Source: Gnetum montanum
Lineage: Eukaryota > Streptophyta > Gnetopsida > Gnetales > Gnetaceae
Direction of reading: 5' to 3'
Assembly (NCBI GenBank): GCA_015680685.1
Contig: MNCI01023457.1
Location: forward strand, 1,466,138-1,502,665
Length of the DNA stretch: 36,528 nucleotides
Shown here: piece after piece, positions 10,057 to 19,370 of the stretch
Layout: the number at the start of each line of letters is the position of its first letter
Position numbering within the stretch: position 1 is the first letter of the stretch
Notes under the pieces: model-generated
Told to the model about the DNA's origin: nothing
Databases searched by the model: none
What the model saw: only the letters and a program-made list of their open reading frames with translations
Position numbers and translations under genes: made by a program

Positions 10057-10295
10057 AGGCGGCACTCCCTTAATTTTCCAAATCCTGTCTATTGTAGCGA
10101 AGCTCTGGCAGATTGATCACTCCAGAGTTAGAATTTTTCCCCATGTGCCCGCAGTAGGAGTCCTAGAGTGAACGGCTCTTTATTCGAGCAGCTTGTAACC
10201 TGAACCCAAGTTGTGTACGGCAATAAAGACGAACTTGTTTGGATAAACCTTGCAGCACGTGGTTTCATTTATTGCTTTATTTCCTGCTTTCCTAG

Positions 10296-10583
10296 TGCGT
10301 TCAAGTACGACTTGATTACGAGCGTCTACGGACGTGTACGGCTAGTCAAGGAATCGGCTGCTTGACGCAATGCATGAGTACGACTCAATTACGAGCATTG
10401 GATGCTTGGTAACCCAGTAGCGTATTCCAGGATTCTGCGCTTGGTAACTCCCGGGTCTAATGTGTACGGCTAGTTGAGGAATCGGCTGCTCATTGCTAGG
10501 CTAGATCGTGTGATAAGTACGACTTAGTTACGAGCACCCACGGGTGTGTACGGCTGGCTAAGGAATCGGCTGCTTATCACACG
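10296..10583 (+). ncRNA. Structured leader modules 1-3 in solo LTR-A (candidate RNA element)
   Basis: Three modules are seen: M1 10296-10369, M2 10367-10496, M3 10507-10583. Outer stems: TGCGTTCAAG with CTTGACGCA (one bulge), GCAATGCATGAG with CTCATTGC (four-base bulge), CGTGTGATAAG with CTTATCACACG (11 perfect pairs). Middle stems: CTTGA/TCAAG, CTCA/TGAG, CTTAG/CTAAG. Inner stems: CGTC/GACG, CATT/AATG, CACC/GGTG. Internal loops are constant: TACGA opposite GAATCGGCTG, and TACGAG opposite TGTACGGCT. Stem bases change between modules with pairing kept. A degenerate fourth copy follows (TACGA 10605, CGAGC 10616). It lies after the poly(A) signal, so it would be in the 5' leader of the element RNA. 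Confidence 0.6.
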
Positions 10584-11001
10584 TAGGCTAAATAGGTGCC
10601 TCAGTACGACCACTTCGAGCACTTGCGTTACGTGTGGCGATCCCAGTAACGATTAGCGTTTGGTAAGCTGCAGTTGCATAGTTCAGGGTGTGTCCGGTAA
10701 GTGGGAACGGATGCTGACGCTAGTTAATTTAGACTTAGATCTTTAGTTAGAGTTAGCTTAGTTTCTCAACCCTTTCTCCTGGTAGCATAGAAGATAAGCC
10801 GAAAATACCAAAAAAATCACATACCTCAGACTTGCTTAACCATACACCGTGACACATACAAGCAAGCCTGGGAAGACAACGAACGATTAACCCCAAGTGT
10901 TTCTTGTGGCGTTAAGGCATTTAGTCTGCGGAGTTCGACCGGATCGCGCGTGTACGCTCGTATTCGTATGGTTGAGTGTAGGGGTACCTCACCACTCATC
11001 A

Positions 11002-11006
11002 ATAAG
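11002..11006. repeat. Target-site duplication ATAAG, right copy
   Basis: Right-hand partner of 9956-9960. Confidence 0.93.
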
Positions 11007-11016
11007 TTATTATTTT

Positions 11017-11110
11017 GAATAATGAGATGTTAGCCTAATGATATGAGTCTTAGCCTAGTAACCCCAAGGCAGAGGTTCAATTCTACTAAGTAGCACTAAG
11101 TTATAAACTT
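11017..11110 (+). mobile_element. Probable tRNA-derived SINE head
   Basis: A pol III A-box-like TTAGCCTAATGA starts at 11030 and a B-box-like GGTTCAATTCT starts at 11074. The 44-base spacing is that of a tRNA gene. Differences from consensus are transitions expected from CpG decay. No cloverleaf acceptor stem is evident, so this is more likely a SINE than a tRNA gene. The tail and 3' limit are not resolved. Confidence 0.42.
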
Positions 11111-11664
11111 CTATAAATCTTGGGGTATACCTATGTTTTAATTATTTTGAGTTCCAACACCTTCTCATATATTATTATTTTGTGGGAGGTAGATTTGTTA
11201 AAATGAGCTTGTTTTTCAAGGGGTCTTGGAATAAGAGTTGTTGGTAGGACCTCAAAATTAAAATTTATTACAAAGAAAAATTTAGAGAAGCACTAAAAAG
11301 AGATAAAACCCTAGTAAAACATAAAAGGAAAAGTCCAAAAATTTTAGGGGACACTTTTTTAGGTTTTCATCATTACAATCAATCTTAGAAACCTCCCTCT
11401 TATGTAGGAAAAGGATCAAACCTTGTCCATTTTTGAAAGCATCTTCTCAAGTTTGAACTTCACACTAAAAGCTTCCTATAAACAAAAAAGGAGAAAATAT
11501 AATGGCTCCAATGTGGGCTTTAGCTAAAATATTAGTTGTTAAATGATGTCACTTTGAGTAGACAAAGAAAGAAAGTTTTTTTTTTGAAGAATATCTATGA
11601 AAAACCACATTATATCTAAATTTCTAAATAGTATAAAGAACTAGGGGATGAAAGCAACTCCAAG
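11111..11664. other. AT-rich DNA without recognisable features
   Basis: I see no coding frame, LTR homology or RNA gene. It is the flank into which element M inserted, or older decayed repeat. Confidence 0.5.
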
Positions 11665-12703
11665 TGATAGAGGTTTTGTTGGCCATGGTCAATGGAGTTA
11701 TATCAAATGGAACACAATGCAATTTAGTCATTAACTTCTATAGATGATTTTAATATGAATGGCAAAGAAGAATTTTGTATATCATTGTATTTAATGAATG
11801 CAAAATAGATATGATATATATAAAACATGAGAAAACTATGTTACCATAGTCACAGAGTAGAGAAAATATTTATGATTTTATATTTTATAATTTTTGTGTA
11901 TTTTATAGATAAAATAATAAAATAATAAATAACATATGTGCATAAAATCTCTTCTAGGATAAGTGGCAATGCTCACACATGCACATACTCATGGGTTGCA
12001 ATCCCTAAGGGGACTTATGTAACACCTCATACAAAAAACATAAAATGATTCCTAGATATAGCCTAGATGACCCAACACTATGTCATATAGTTATGACCTT
12101 CTCAAATAAGGATGAATCATTGTAGCTTAACAAGTATGTAAATGACTTAATAACTTAATAAATAAATGCTTATGATAAGCATGAGATTTGCATTTTTGGT
12201 GTTTTTATAGTTTAAGGTATCCAAGTCACAAAACATAGGGAAAACAATTATCTTTATTCACAATTTCCAAATCTTTAACTTCACATTTATCAAACAATTT
12301 TAGGCTATAAAAGCAAGGTAGCACTCCGATAGAGTCTAGTCACACTTGTTGAAGCAACAACTCAAAAACACACAAAACAGGAAGGAAAATATACTTATGC
12401 AAGGGAGGATAAGCTATTCATATAAAATTGGATGCCAAAAGTCTAAAAGTCTCAAAATGAAGTTTAAAATATCAAAGTTATGTTTGAAGAGATCAACCTA
12501 GGTACTTATAGTTTTCAGAAAAAAATGGCTTAGGTTTGTCAATGCGGCATCCATGAAGGTCCATCAACCCATCTTGGTAGTTGCAAGTCATAATTCAAGC
12601 AAGGTTGGGTAATGAGGGCTAGGTAGAGGGTGCATCAATGTCCCAATGAGGGCTAGGTAGAGGATGCATCAACATCCCAATGATGATGCTACTAGTTTTA
12701 ACA
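11665..12703 (-). repeat. 3' LTR of element M
   Basis: On the minus strand it runs from TGTTAAAAC (12703) to CTATCA (11665). About 930 bp aligns by eye with 29413-30335; a clear shared block is GAGAAAATATTTATGATTTT (11856 and 29610). The minus-strand TATA-like box is CTATAAG near 12505-12511. U3 holds a 34-bp tandem repeat (12611-12678). The exact left end is judged from alignment with the other copy. Confidence 0.82.
12611..12678 (-). repeat. 34-bp tandem duplication in U3 of LTR-M
   Basis: Two adjacent copies (12611-12644 and 12645-12678) begin AATGAGGGCTAGGTAGAGG and differ at three positions; a short partial third follows. They sit between the LTR start and its TATA box, where the other LTR families carry their own arrays. 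Confidence 0.88.
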
Positions 12704-12707
12704 TATA

Positions 12708-12733
12708 CCCCTCCCCCTACCCCCACCCCACCC
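12708..12733 (-). promoter_or_regulatory. Polypurine tract of element M
   Basis: A C-rich run on the plus strand reads as a 26-base G-rich purine tract on the minus strand, ending four bases before the LTR start at 12703. This is where the plus-strand primer of a minus-oriented element belongs. Confidence 0.75.
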
Positions 12734-13605
12734 AAAGAACTATTACTAATTGCTAGTTTTGGATGAGGGCCAGAACTAAGTGGAACATTTCCCAAGAATC
12801 TTAGGATGCCCAAACAAGGTCAGAAACATCCTAAAAGACTTAAAACATGCACATGAACTAGAAGATGACATAGAAAATAAGGATACAAACCCCAATTGAT
12901 CATACTAGAACTATAAACATAAGATCTACATGATACTTGTCAAGTCTAGGACTTACAATTAACTTACAAAATGTCACTGGATGATTCATCATTTTCCCAT
13001 GGCTAAGTAAAGCTAGTTACATAGCTTTATCATCTCAAAACACAAAATAGGATCCAAAAACTTGACAAAGTCGATGTAAAGAAATTATAAATATACCAAA
13101 TGGACCATGAATATTGTACAATATAAGACAATGAGAAGAGGTAGGGGTGGTGGCTAATAAAGAAATCCTCCTAAAGTGCTTTCTTGATATGGGAAGAAGC
13201 CTGAGATGCTAGGTGTGGCTATAAGGAATCTTTGGAGTTTTTTAAAGGTTCATCACCCTAGTTTGAAGTTTTCTATTCTATTCATGCATCAATCCTTGAT
13301 CTTGCAACAACACCTAGTGACATTTCTCTACATCTACTTGGAACTAGTTATGGTACCTCCTTGCTTGTGTGAGCTCACACTAGATGACCTTTAACTTAAC
13401 CAACCCTCTATGGATCCAATCTTCTAATTTTTTACATGGTCTCCCTATAGAAGCTTGGATAACATGTAGATATCTCCTTTGTAATGCTTGTATGTCTTCT
13501 TGAGTTTTCTTGAGTCTTCTTTTAAGAACTACCAATATTGGTTCATGGAAAAGGATATACATGTTCTCTAGGAGGTCCATCTTCATTTGCAGTGTTGGTT
13601 CATCT
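12734..13605 (-). pseudogene. 3' tail of element M ORF3 and its untranslated region
   Basis: The minus strand is open at 13380-13616 for 78 codons rich in Lys, Arg, Leu and Gln (KKTQEDIQALQRRYLHVIQA), helical and coiled-coil-like, similar in character to the ORF3 tail of element B. The first few codons overlap the truncated Copia LTR and are not original. Below 13380 no frame is convincing. Interpreted as the continuation of the ORF3 at 19371-20900, split by the Copia insertion. Confidence 0.45.
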
Positions 13606-13886
13606 AGAAACCACATTCTAAGCTTGTTGGGACCTTATGGAGTTGAGTGGATTCGTAGTGAAAAACTACTTCAGAGTAAAGCTTAGAACTTATACAAGGT
13701 GTGATACCCTTCAAACCACATTTTGAGAGAAATAAAGTCAAGAGGTATGAAAGTGATCTACCCTTTGAGTGTGGAGTCAGAGTACCCAAGTTGGAAAACC
13801 ACATAATTTTGAGTGTGGTTTTTGTGATGCTTGATTTTTGTTGGGGAACTTATTCATCCCCCCATTTTTAAGTTCAGCAATCCTCA
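13606..13886 (+). repeat. 5' LTR of the Copia-like element, truncated
   Basis: It aligns with the last about 265 bases of the 3' LTR (from about 19107): CTAGAAACCACATTCTAA, AGTAAAGCTTAGA, GGTACCCTTCAAA-type and TTGTTGGGGAACTTATTCAT blocks. Homology stops abruptly near 13606, so roughly 830 bp of U3 and R are missing. It ends AATCCTCA two bases before the primer site. Confidence 0.85.
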
Positions 13887-13888
13887 AG

Positions 13889-13906
13889 TGGTATTAGAGC
13901 TTGGTA
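13889..13906 (+). promoter_or_regulatory. Primer-binding site of the Copia-like element
   Basis: TGGTATTAGAGCTTGGTA is one transition away from the TGGTATCAGAGC core complementary to plant initiator tRNA-Met, the usual Copia primer. It lies two bases after the LTR end. Confidence 0.85.
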
Positions 13907-13940
13907 CTCTTGCTTCTACATCTACTTCGATGAGTGAATA

Positions 13941-15700
13941 ATGGAGAGGACATCTTACACAAAGTCACCCATGTTTGATGAATTTGACTTTACCTATTGG
14001 AAGGCAAGGATGCAAGGCTTCTGTAAATCAATGGAGTTTGAAGTTTGGGAATCTATCCTTAAAGGATACACACCACCTATCGATAGAATAATAGGAGCCA
14101 TCAAGCCTTGGAATAAATGGACATAAGAAGAAAGAGATACATTCATGTTTGATTTAAAAGAAAAAAATTATTTATACTATGCTTTAATTAAATTTGAATT
14201 TAATAGAGTAGCCAGTTGTAAAATGATGAAAGAAATTTGGAAAATATTAGAGGCTACATATGAAGAAACCTTAGTAGTTAAACAATCTAAATTGTTAGTT
14301 TTAAAAAATGAGTATGATAAGCTCAAAATGAGAGAAGGTGAGAAAATAAAAGATTACTTCTCTAGAAAAAATGATCTTGTTGTGGCCATTAGAGGTACTA
14401 GTAAAGATTTTCCTAAAAGTAATATTATAATAAAAATGATTAGGACTTTATAACTAGAATTTAGATGAAAGGTGATTGCAATGGAAGAAATTAGGGACTT
14501 CTCAATTCTTAAATTTGAAGAGCTTCAAAGTACTCTTGTGGCATATGAAATGAACCTCATAAGTGAAAGGGCAACTCAAGAACAACCCATTGCTCTAAAA
14601 AAAACTTTAAAGGAGAAGAAACCTATAGATTAGAATAGTGAGGTGGAAGAAACTCTTCTGTTTAGAAGAATCCAACAATTGCTTGCTAGAAAAGAAAGAA
14701 TCTTCAACCAATCAAGCCCCAATTGATCCAACCAATTCAAAGCTAAAGAAAGAGGTAAAAATTTTTCAAAGTATAATTTTGATTCTTTATCAATAGAATG
14801 TTGGATTTGTGGTGGTAGAGGCCATGTGGCCTCTAAATGTCCAAGTAATGGTAGGTTACCACAAAGGGAAAAAAATGATATGGAACCAAAAAAGACAAAC
14901 TTCTACACAAGTTGGGATGATGGAGAAAAAAATTAAGAAGAAGTGGAAAATAATGAAAGAGACTCACATCTCATATGTATGGCTTTTACCGACGATGATG
15001 TTGGCACCTCAAATAACAAATTCGAAAGTGAAAAAGAAAGGTATGAACTTTTGTGCAAAGAATTGTTATCTCTTCAAAGTCTTTGCACAAAATTAAATAA
15101 GCAAGTCAAAATAAAGGATCATGAAATTTCTTTATTAAATTCAAGAATTTCTAATCTTACTAAATAACTCTTAGACCTAAGGGTTGAGAATGAAAAAGTA
15201 ACCTTGTCTTATGAGTAGGCTAAAGTAGAAATTACAAATGTCAAAGTTTTGAATGAATGGTTGGTAAAGAGAAAAGAATCCATTTGGATGGTATTAGGAC
15301 AAGGAAGAAGTCAACATGATAAGAGTGGGCTAGGATGTTATACACAAGATGAATCACATACACCAACCCAATCTCAATCAAATGATATTTCAAAGTAGAA
15401 AGCCACTACATCCAAATAAAAAGAAGCTCCTATCCATCAAAAGGATTCTCAAAGGTTTGATTATCCTAATCACTCTTACAAAAATAGAATGATTAGATGC
15501 TATTCTTGTCATAAATTAGGACATAAGAAATGGGAATGCAATTTAAAGTTCTATCATATGATTAGTTAGTCATACCATAGAACTCCTTGGTCTTATCAAA
15601 TTAGACTAAGAAAGGAGTCCATGTAGGACCATTGGAAGAATTGGAAAACTCAAAAGAATAAGGAGATTAAGAAAGAATGAAGAGTCAAAAGGAAGGGACA
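13941..15700 (+). pseudogene. gag: Copia-type gag with two zinc knuckles
   Basis: A single frame from ATG 13941 (TSYTKSPMFDEFDFTYWKAR) shows the capsid-type gag_pre/UBN2 fold signature, with LEFRxKVIAMEEIRDFSILK near 14457. A CCHC knuckle (CWICGGRGHVASKC) lies at 14799-14840 and a second (CYSCHKLGHKKWEC) at 15498-15539. Between them is a helical, Lys/Leu-rich stretch near 15010-15165 (SLQSLCTKLNKQVKIKDHEI). Stops at 14124, 14451, 14466, 14631, 14724, 14934 and later break it, but no frameshift is needed to read both knuckles. Gag would form the cytoplasmic particle and bind RNA. The frame loses all character after about 15700 with no protease following. Confidence 0.8.
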
Positions 15701-15942
15701 TGAGAATGAGAAGATTCTCTACAACAAATTTGTGATAGGAAGTCAAGCCTTGAACATTGAAGAAGTTTGGTTGAGAAGAGAAATCTCAAAATAGGAATCT
15801 CTTTCTCTAGCATACTAAACAACTTTATTTTTCATCAGCAAAGAAGTAAGGTAGAGGTAAGTTTTTAATTTATTGTAACGATCTATTAAGACTATAGTCC
15901 TTGACAACCTTTCCTAAACCCTATGTTGTTGAGCCTCTTTCA
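15701..15942 (+). other. Gag end to internal promoter in the Copia-like element
   Basis: No gene is seen. In autonomous Copia elements roughly 4 kb of pol would lie here; its absence is the main point of this stretch. Confidence 0.6.
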
Positions 15943-16166
15943 GAGGAGATATCTTCTAAGAGACGTCTACTCCCAAAGGGAGACATTTACATGAAGACAT
16001 CTACTCCCAAAATCAGACATCTACCTATCATATCTTGCGGTGCAATAGATACGTCTACTATGAAAAGAAGATGTTTACATGAGGTTTTAAACTTATAGGA
16101 GACATATCCTTTAGATGAAAGACATATTTTTTCTCATCAAAGCCCTCATTTGGCACTATTATAAAA
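15943..16166 (+). promoter_or_regulatory. Internal promoter of the Copia-like element with LTR-type AGACATCT repeats
   Basis: Repeated AGACRTCT-like motifs occur at 15961, 15981, 15995 and 16015, with weaker ones near 16047, 16066, 16098 and 16117. A TATA box (TATAAAA, 16160-16166) comes 51 bases before the ATG of the next ORF at 16217. The U3 of its own 3' LTR has about nine copies of the same motif or its complement (18499-18688), also upstream of a TATA box. The match is seen; promoter function is inferred. Confidence 0.55.
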
Positions 16167-16216
16167 GTAAAAACCCTCATTCTTGTATCTTGTTCTTCAA
16201 AGATGATCCCACAAAG

Positions 16217-17850
16217 ATGAACAAGACACCACCAACAGTAGTGATTTCATCTAAAATGGTTCAAAAGAAGATAGGAATGTCTAAGACACCATCAAAGAAG
16301 AGGTTTAGATGGAGTTCTAACAGTAATGCAAGCTCCTACATGCATCAATTTAGAAGCACTAGTGCCCAGCACTGGTTTGAGGTAACTTAAACCATGACTA
16401 TCATCTCTAAGTGCTCCTTGTCATTTCTTATGCACTAGAAGCAAACCTTGATGGATTATTTTAAAGTGTTGAATTTGAATGATTTCATTACAATGAATTT
16501 CCTGGTTGCAGAAGTTCTCATTAGAGAGTTTTACTACAATGCTGTGATATCAAATGTTGTTGTTGGGATGTTCACATCTATGGTTGGGGGTCTTGTAATT
16601 GAGGTGTCTCCCCAAGTTATGAATGCACTCCTTGAGATATCTAGTGTGGATGTTTTTGGGTTACCATTAATTCTATGAATGATATTTACACAAATGGTAT
16701 AGTTCCCATTAGTCATGATAAGTTTGTGATGCCCTATTCAGAGACTCTGCGTCTTTAAATAGAGGCAAAATTCATTGAAATAGGATGTCTATTATTATAT
16801 ATAAAATTATTGTAAAAGGGAGAAGATATAGCTATTTTTTTCCACCCAAAGCTTTTATGATCTACTACCTTCTTACAAGAAAACCACTAGACTTGGGTCA
16901 TACTCTCTACTAGGATATGCTGAGTTTATATGCCAATGTGAGAATCTTTGGGCACCCTTATCTCATTAGTTTTTTGATACATCATAGGGATGTACCTATT
17001 CCTAAGATGAATTTGTTCAAAGGTAAGAGAAGCCTCAACATGTATGTTGAGAAGAAGAGCCTCTCACATGCAGAAGTAGTAGGACCAAGCACCAGGCCAT
17101 CTCCATCATAGAAGAAGAAAGTAGGATCATCATCTAGGGCCTCTCTTTAGTTGGGTAGGTCAAAATATGCTAGAGCATAGATCAAATCCTCTTAAAAAAG
17201 CTACTTCAACTATTTGCTTGCACTATCAGGATGCTTGGAAGGAATCAATCTTACTTGCATAAGAGAATGGAAGTTGTTGATGCACCTCTTTCTCTAGATG
17301 GGCAGCAATTTGAGGAGGTTACTACTCCTCCTATTTCTAACAATGAAGAGGACATTCTTACACCACAAAGGCATTCCACAGTAGCTAGACCTTCTCATGC
17401 ATATGACTTAGAGAATGAGTTAGATTTTGAGCCTTATGCACCATCGACTCATGCCTAGGGGAAGCATCATAATCCCATGTAGCCTTGACATCATGTTCCA
17501 CCTCCAGGTGATGCTTCTAGATCATTTGAGTAGTAGGTCATGGAGTGTATCTTTGGGACCACATCCCAATGGGTACTTGTTGACATTACCTATCAAAGAA
17601 AGTGAGCTTCCTCATCTTCTCAATAGGATCTAGCTCATCCCGATCTGCTAGCTTCATGTCGACTTTGAGTGAAGCTTCATCCCTAAAGGGCCCCTATATA
17701 GATACCATCTTTAGATGATGATGAGAAACATTCGACTAGCTCCAACACCAACAATGAAAATGATGAGGAGGATACATATTCACCATCCAAAGTAATAGTT
17801 GATTCAAATGATTAGTCCAATGATGAAATCGAGATCAATGATTAGACTCC
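16217..17850 (+). pseudogene. Extra 3' ORF of the Copia-like element, plant transposon protein-like
   Basis: From ATG 16217 (MNKTPPTVVISSKMVQKK) the frame runs to 16678 with stops at 16388 and 16436. It shows LIREFYYNAV, then VIEVSPQVMNALLEI, a combination typical of the putative plant transposon protein domain (PF20167, from memory). After one frameshift near 16680 it goes on with FHPKAFMIYYLLTRKPLDLGH (about 16841-16900) and YANVRIFGHPYLISFLIH (16926 onward), the expected second half. The tail to 17850 is low-complexity, acidic and Ser/Thr/Pro-rich (SNTNNENDEEDTYSPSK near 17740). Role unknown; it lies where the env-like ORF of SIRE elements lies. Confidence 0.65.
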
Positions 17851-18246
17851 TTGGGTGTTTTCTCTCTTATTTTTGCTAATGTCCAAAAAGGAGAAGAAAT
17901 TTGGATGGATGTGCACATATGTGATTTTTGTGGATTTGCACATATATGATTTTGTATATGGTGTAGCTGTCTTGTATGGATAGTTTGTAAATAGTTTATG
18001 ATATATATTGATGGTGCTTATTTTTGCTATCTCCTTATGGTGCAACTTTTGAAGATAGATTTTACTTTTGCATCATATCATATTCATTTTTATCATCTTC
18101 TTCTATGCTTTGAATCATCTTGAATCTTCAAGCTTTTATTCTAGTCCCTAGCTACCATTGGAATTTATATGTCTAAATAATTTAATATTATTTTTAGTAT
18201 TTATTAGTTTATCATCTCATCCATTTTCTTAAGTTTTGGACATCAC
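17851..18246 (+). other. 3' untranslated region of the Copia-like element
   Basis: AT-rich with no gene visible. Contains partly repeated TTTGTGGATTTGCACATAT-like sequence near 17900-17955. Confidence 0.5.
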
Positions 18247-18260
18247 CAAAAAGGGGAAGA
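18247..18260 (+). promoter_or_regulatory. Polypurine tract of the Copia-like element
   Basis: AAAAAGGGGAAGA directly precedes TTGTTGATC, the usual Copia arrangement of purine tract followed by an LTR starting TGTTG. Confidence 0.85.
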
Positions 18261-18261
18261 T

Positions 18262-19370
18262 TGTTGATCTTTTGGTATGTCAAAACCTTAAGGAAAATGG
18301 AGAACAAAAAAAATGCTTGTGTGGTTGTTGTGATTGTAGGACAAGAACATGAACAATGACTCAACATAGCATGGACATCATGGTCAAGAACTTCACAAAG
18401 AAATTGGGAGCAAGGGCAAGCATGGAGATTACAATGAAATGAAGATGTTCAATATCAATGAAAGCAAGCTTCAAGAACCAAAGTTCAAAAGTTGAGATGA
18501 CATCTCTTAGAAGTAGAAGATGTCTTGGTCAAAGTATAGAAGACCTAGAGAAAATGTCTTCTAAAAACAAGAGGCGTCTCATTTTAGAAGAAGATGTCTC
18601 CCTAGGGATGTCTCCTTTGAAGAAGAGATGTCTCCCAAGAATTGAAGCCTGTTGTAAAGAGACATCTTAATCTCGAAGAAGACATCTTCACTAGCCATTA
18701 GATAGCCATTGCATGAATTCTGAGGTGATTTTAGAAACTTTAATGCTATAAGAAGACTTCATTATCTTGGGAATTGTGCAAGTTTTAAGCAAGAAATTGT
18801 TAACATCAAGAAATCATATGTACTTTATTCTATTGTATTTTTCCATCTCATTATACCATCATTTGTACTGTTATAGTGATTTTATTGTATTGTGCCTTAA
18901 AGTACAAGGACTAGAAAATTAATTGCATCCTTTCCTTGTAATTTTTATTTCTCATTCTTGTTGTTCCATTTGGGTTGATGTGCTTCTTACAAGAAGGCAT
19001 AATCCTTGATCTTGTTGGGATATTGTAGGATTGAGTGTTGGTGCAGCATCACAACACTCTAGAGTAGAGCTCAAGTTGTAAAGGTTGTGGAATCCTAGAA
19101 ACCACATTCTAATATTATTTGGATCTTGCAAGGTTAAGTGGATTCATGGAGATAAATCACTCTAAAGTAAAGCTTAGAGCTTTTAAAGGTTGTGGTACCC
19201 TTCAAATCACATTTAAGAGAAACAAAGTATAGAGGTATGTAAGCGATCTACCTTATGAGTGTGGAGTATCCAAGTTGGGGAACCATGTAATTTGGATGTG
19301 GTTTTTTGATGCTTAATTTTTGTTGGGGAACTTATTCATCCCCAACCCTTTCTAACTTCAATGATCCTTA
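18262..19370 (+). repeat. 3' LTR of the Copia-like element (about 1109 bp)
   Basis: It begins TGTTGATCTTTTGG after the purine tract and ends near GATCCTTA, aligned to the 5' LTR end AATCCTCA. The U3 has the GACATCT/AGATGTC motif array (18499-18688). TATAAG is at 18747-18752. The terminal CA has become TA if the alignment is right. Confidence 0.82.
18499..18688. repeat. U3 array of AAGATGTCTC and its complement
   Basis: About nine copies in both orientations lie within 190 bases: GACATCTC 18499, AAGATGTC 18517, AATGTCTT near 18553, GGCGTCTC near 18572, AAGATGTCTC 18591, GATGTCTC 18607 and 18627, GACATCTT 18661 and 18681. Seen directly; likely enhancer sites. Confidence 0.75.

Larger units (their letters stand above)
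9961..11001 (+). mobile_element. Solo LTR of family A (1041 bp)
   Basis: It runs from TGATGAGACGCGG to CCACTCATCA and is close to identical to the LTR at 31868-32934. No internal element sequence follows. It is bounded by the 5-bp direct repeat ATAAG (9956-9960 and 11002-11006), so it arose by insertion and later LTR-LTR recombination at this site. Promoter TATA is at 10047, poly(A) signal AATAAA at 10222-10227, and structured modules at 10296-10583. It is 26 bp shorter than the 31868 copy, mostly from having three rather than five GCGATATCGC palindromes. Confidence 0.96.
13606..19370 (+). mobile_element. Copia-like retrotransposon lacking pol, nested in element M
   Basis: The order is a truncated 5' LTR, initiator-tRNA-Met-type primer site, long gag with two zinc knuckles, internal promoter, extra ORF, polypurine tract, complete 3' LTR. 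Nothing resembling protease, integrase, RT or RNase H lies between the gag end (about 15700) and the extra ORF (16217). The element therefore could move only with enzymes from elsewhere. The gag style (zinc knuckle, coiled coil, second zinc knuckle) fits the SIRE/Maximus branch of Copia. Several stops and one frameshift show it is no longer functional. The 5' LTR truncation removes the left target copy; the right flank is ATAAT. Confidence 0.82.

Noticed and set aside
11030-11090. A functional tRNA gene
   Set aside because: Boxes are present but no acceptor stem or complete cloverleaf can be drawn.
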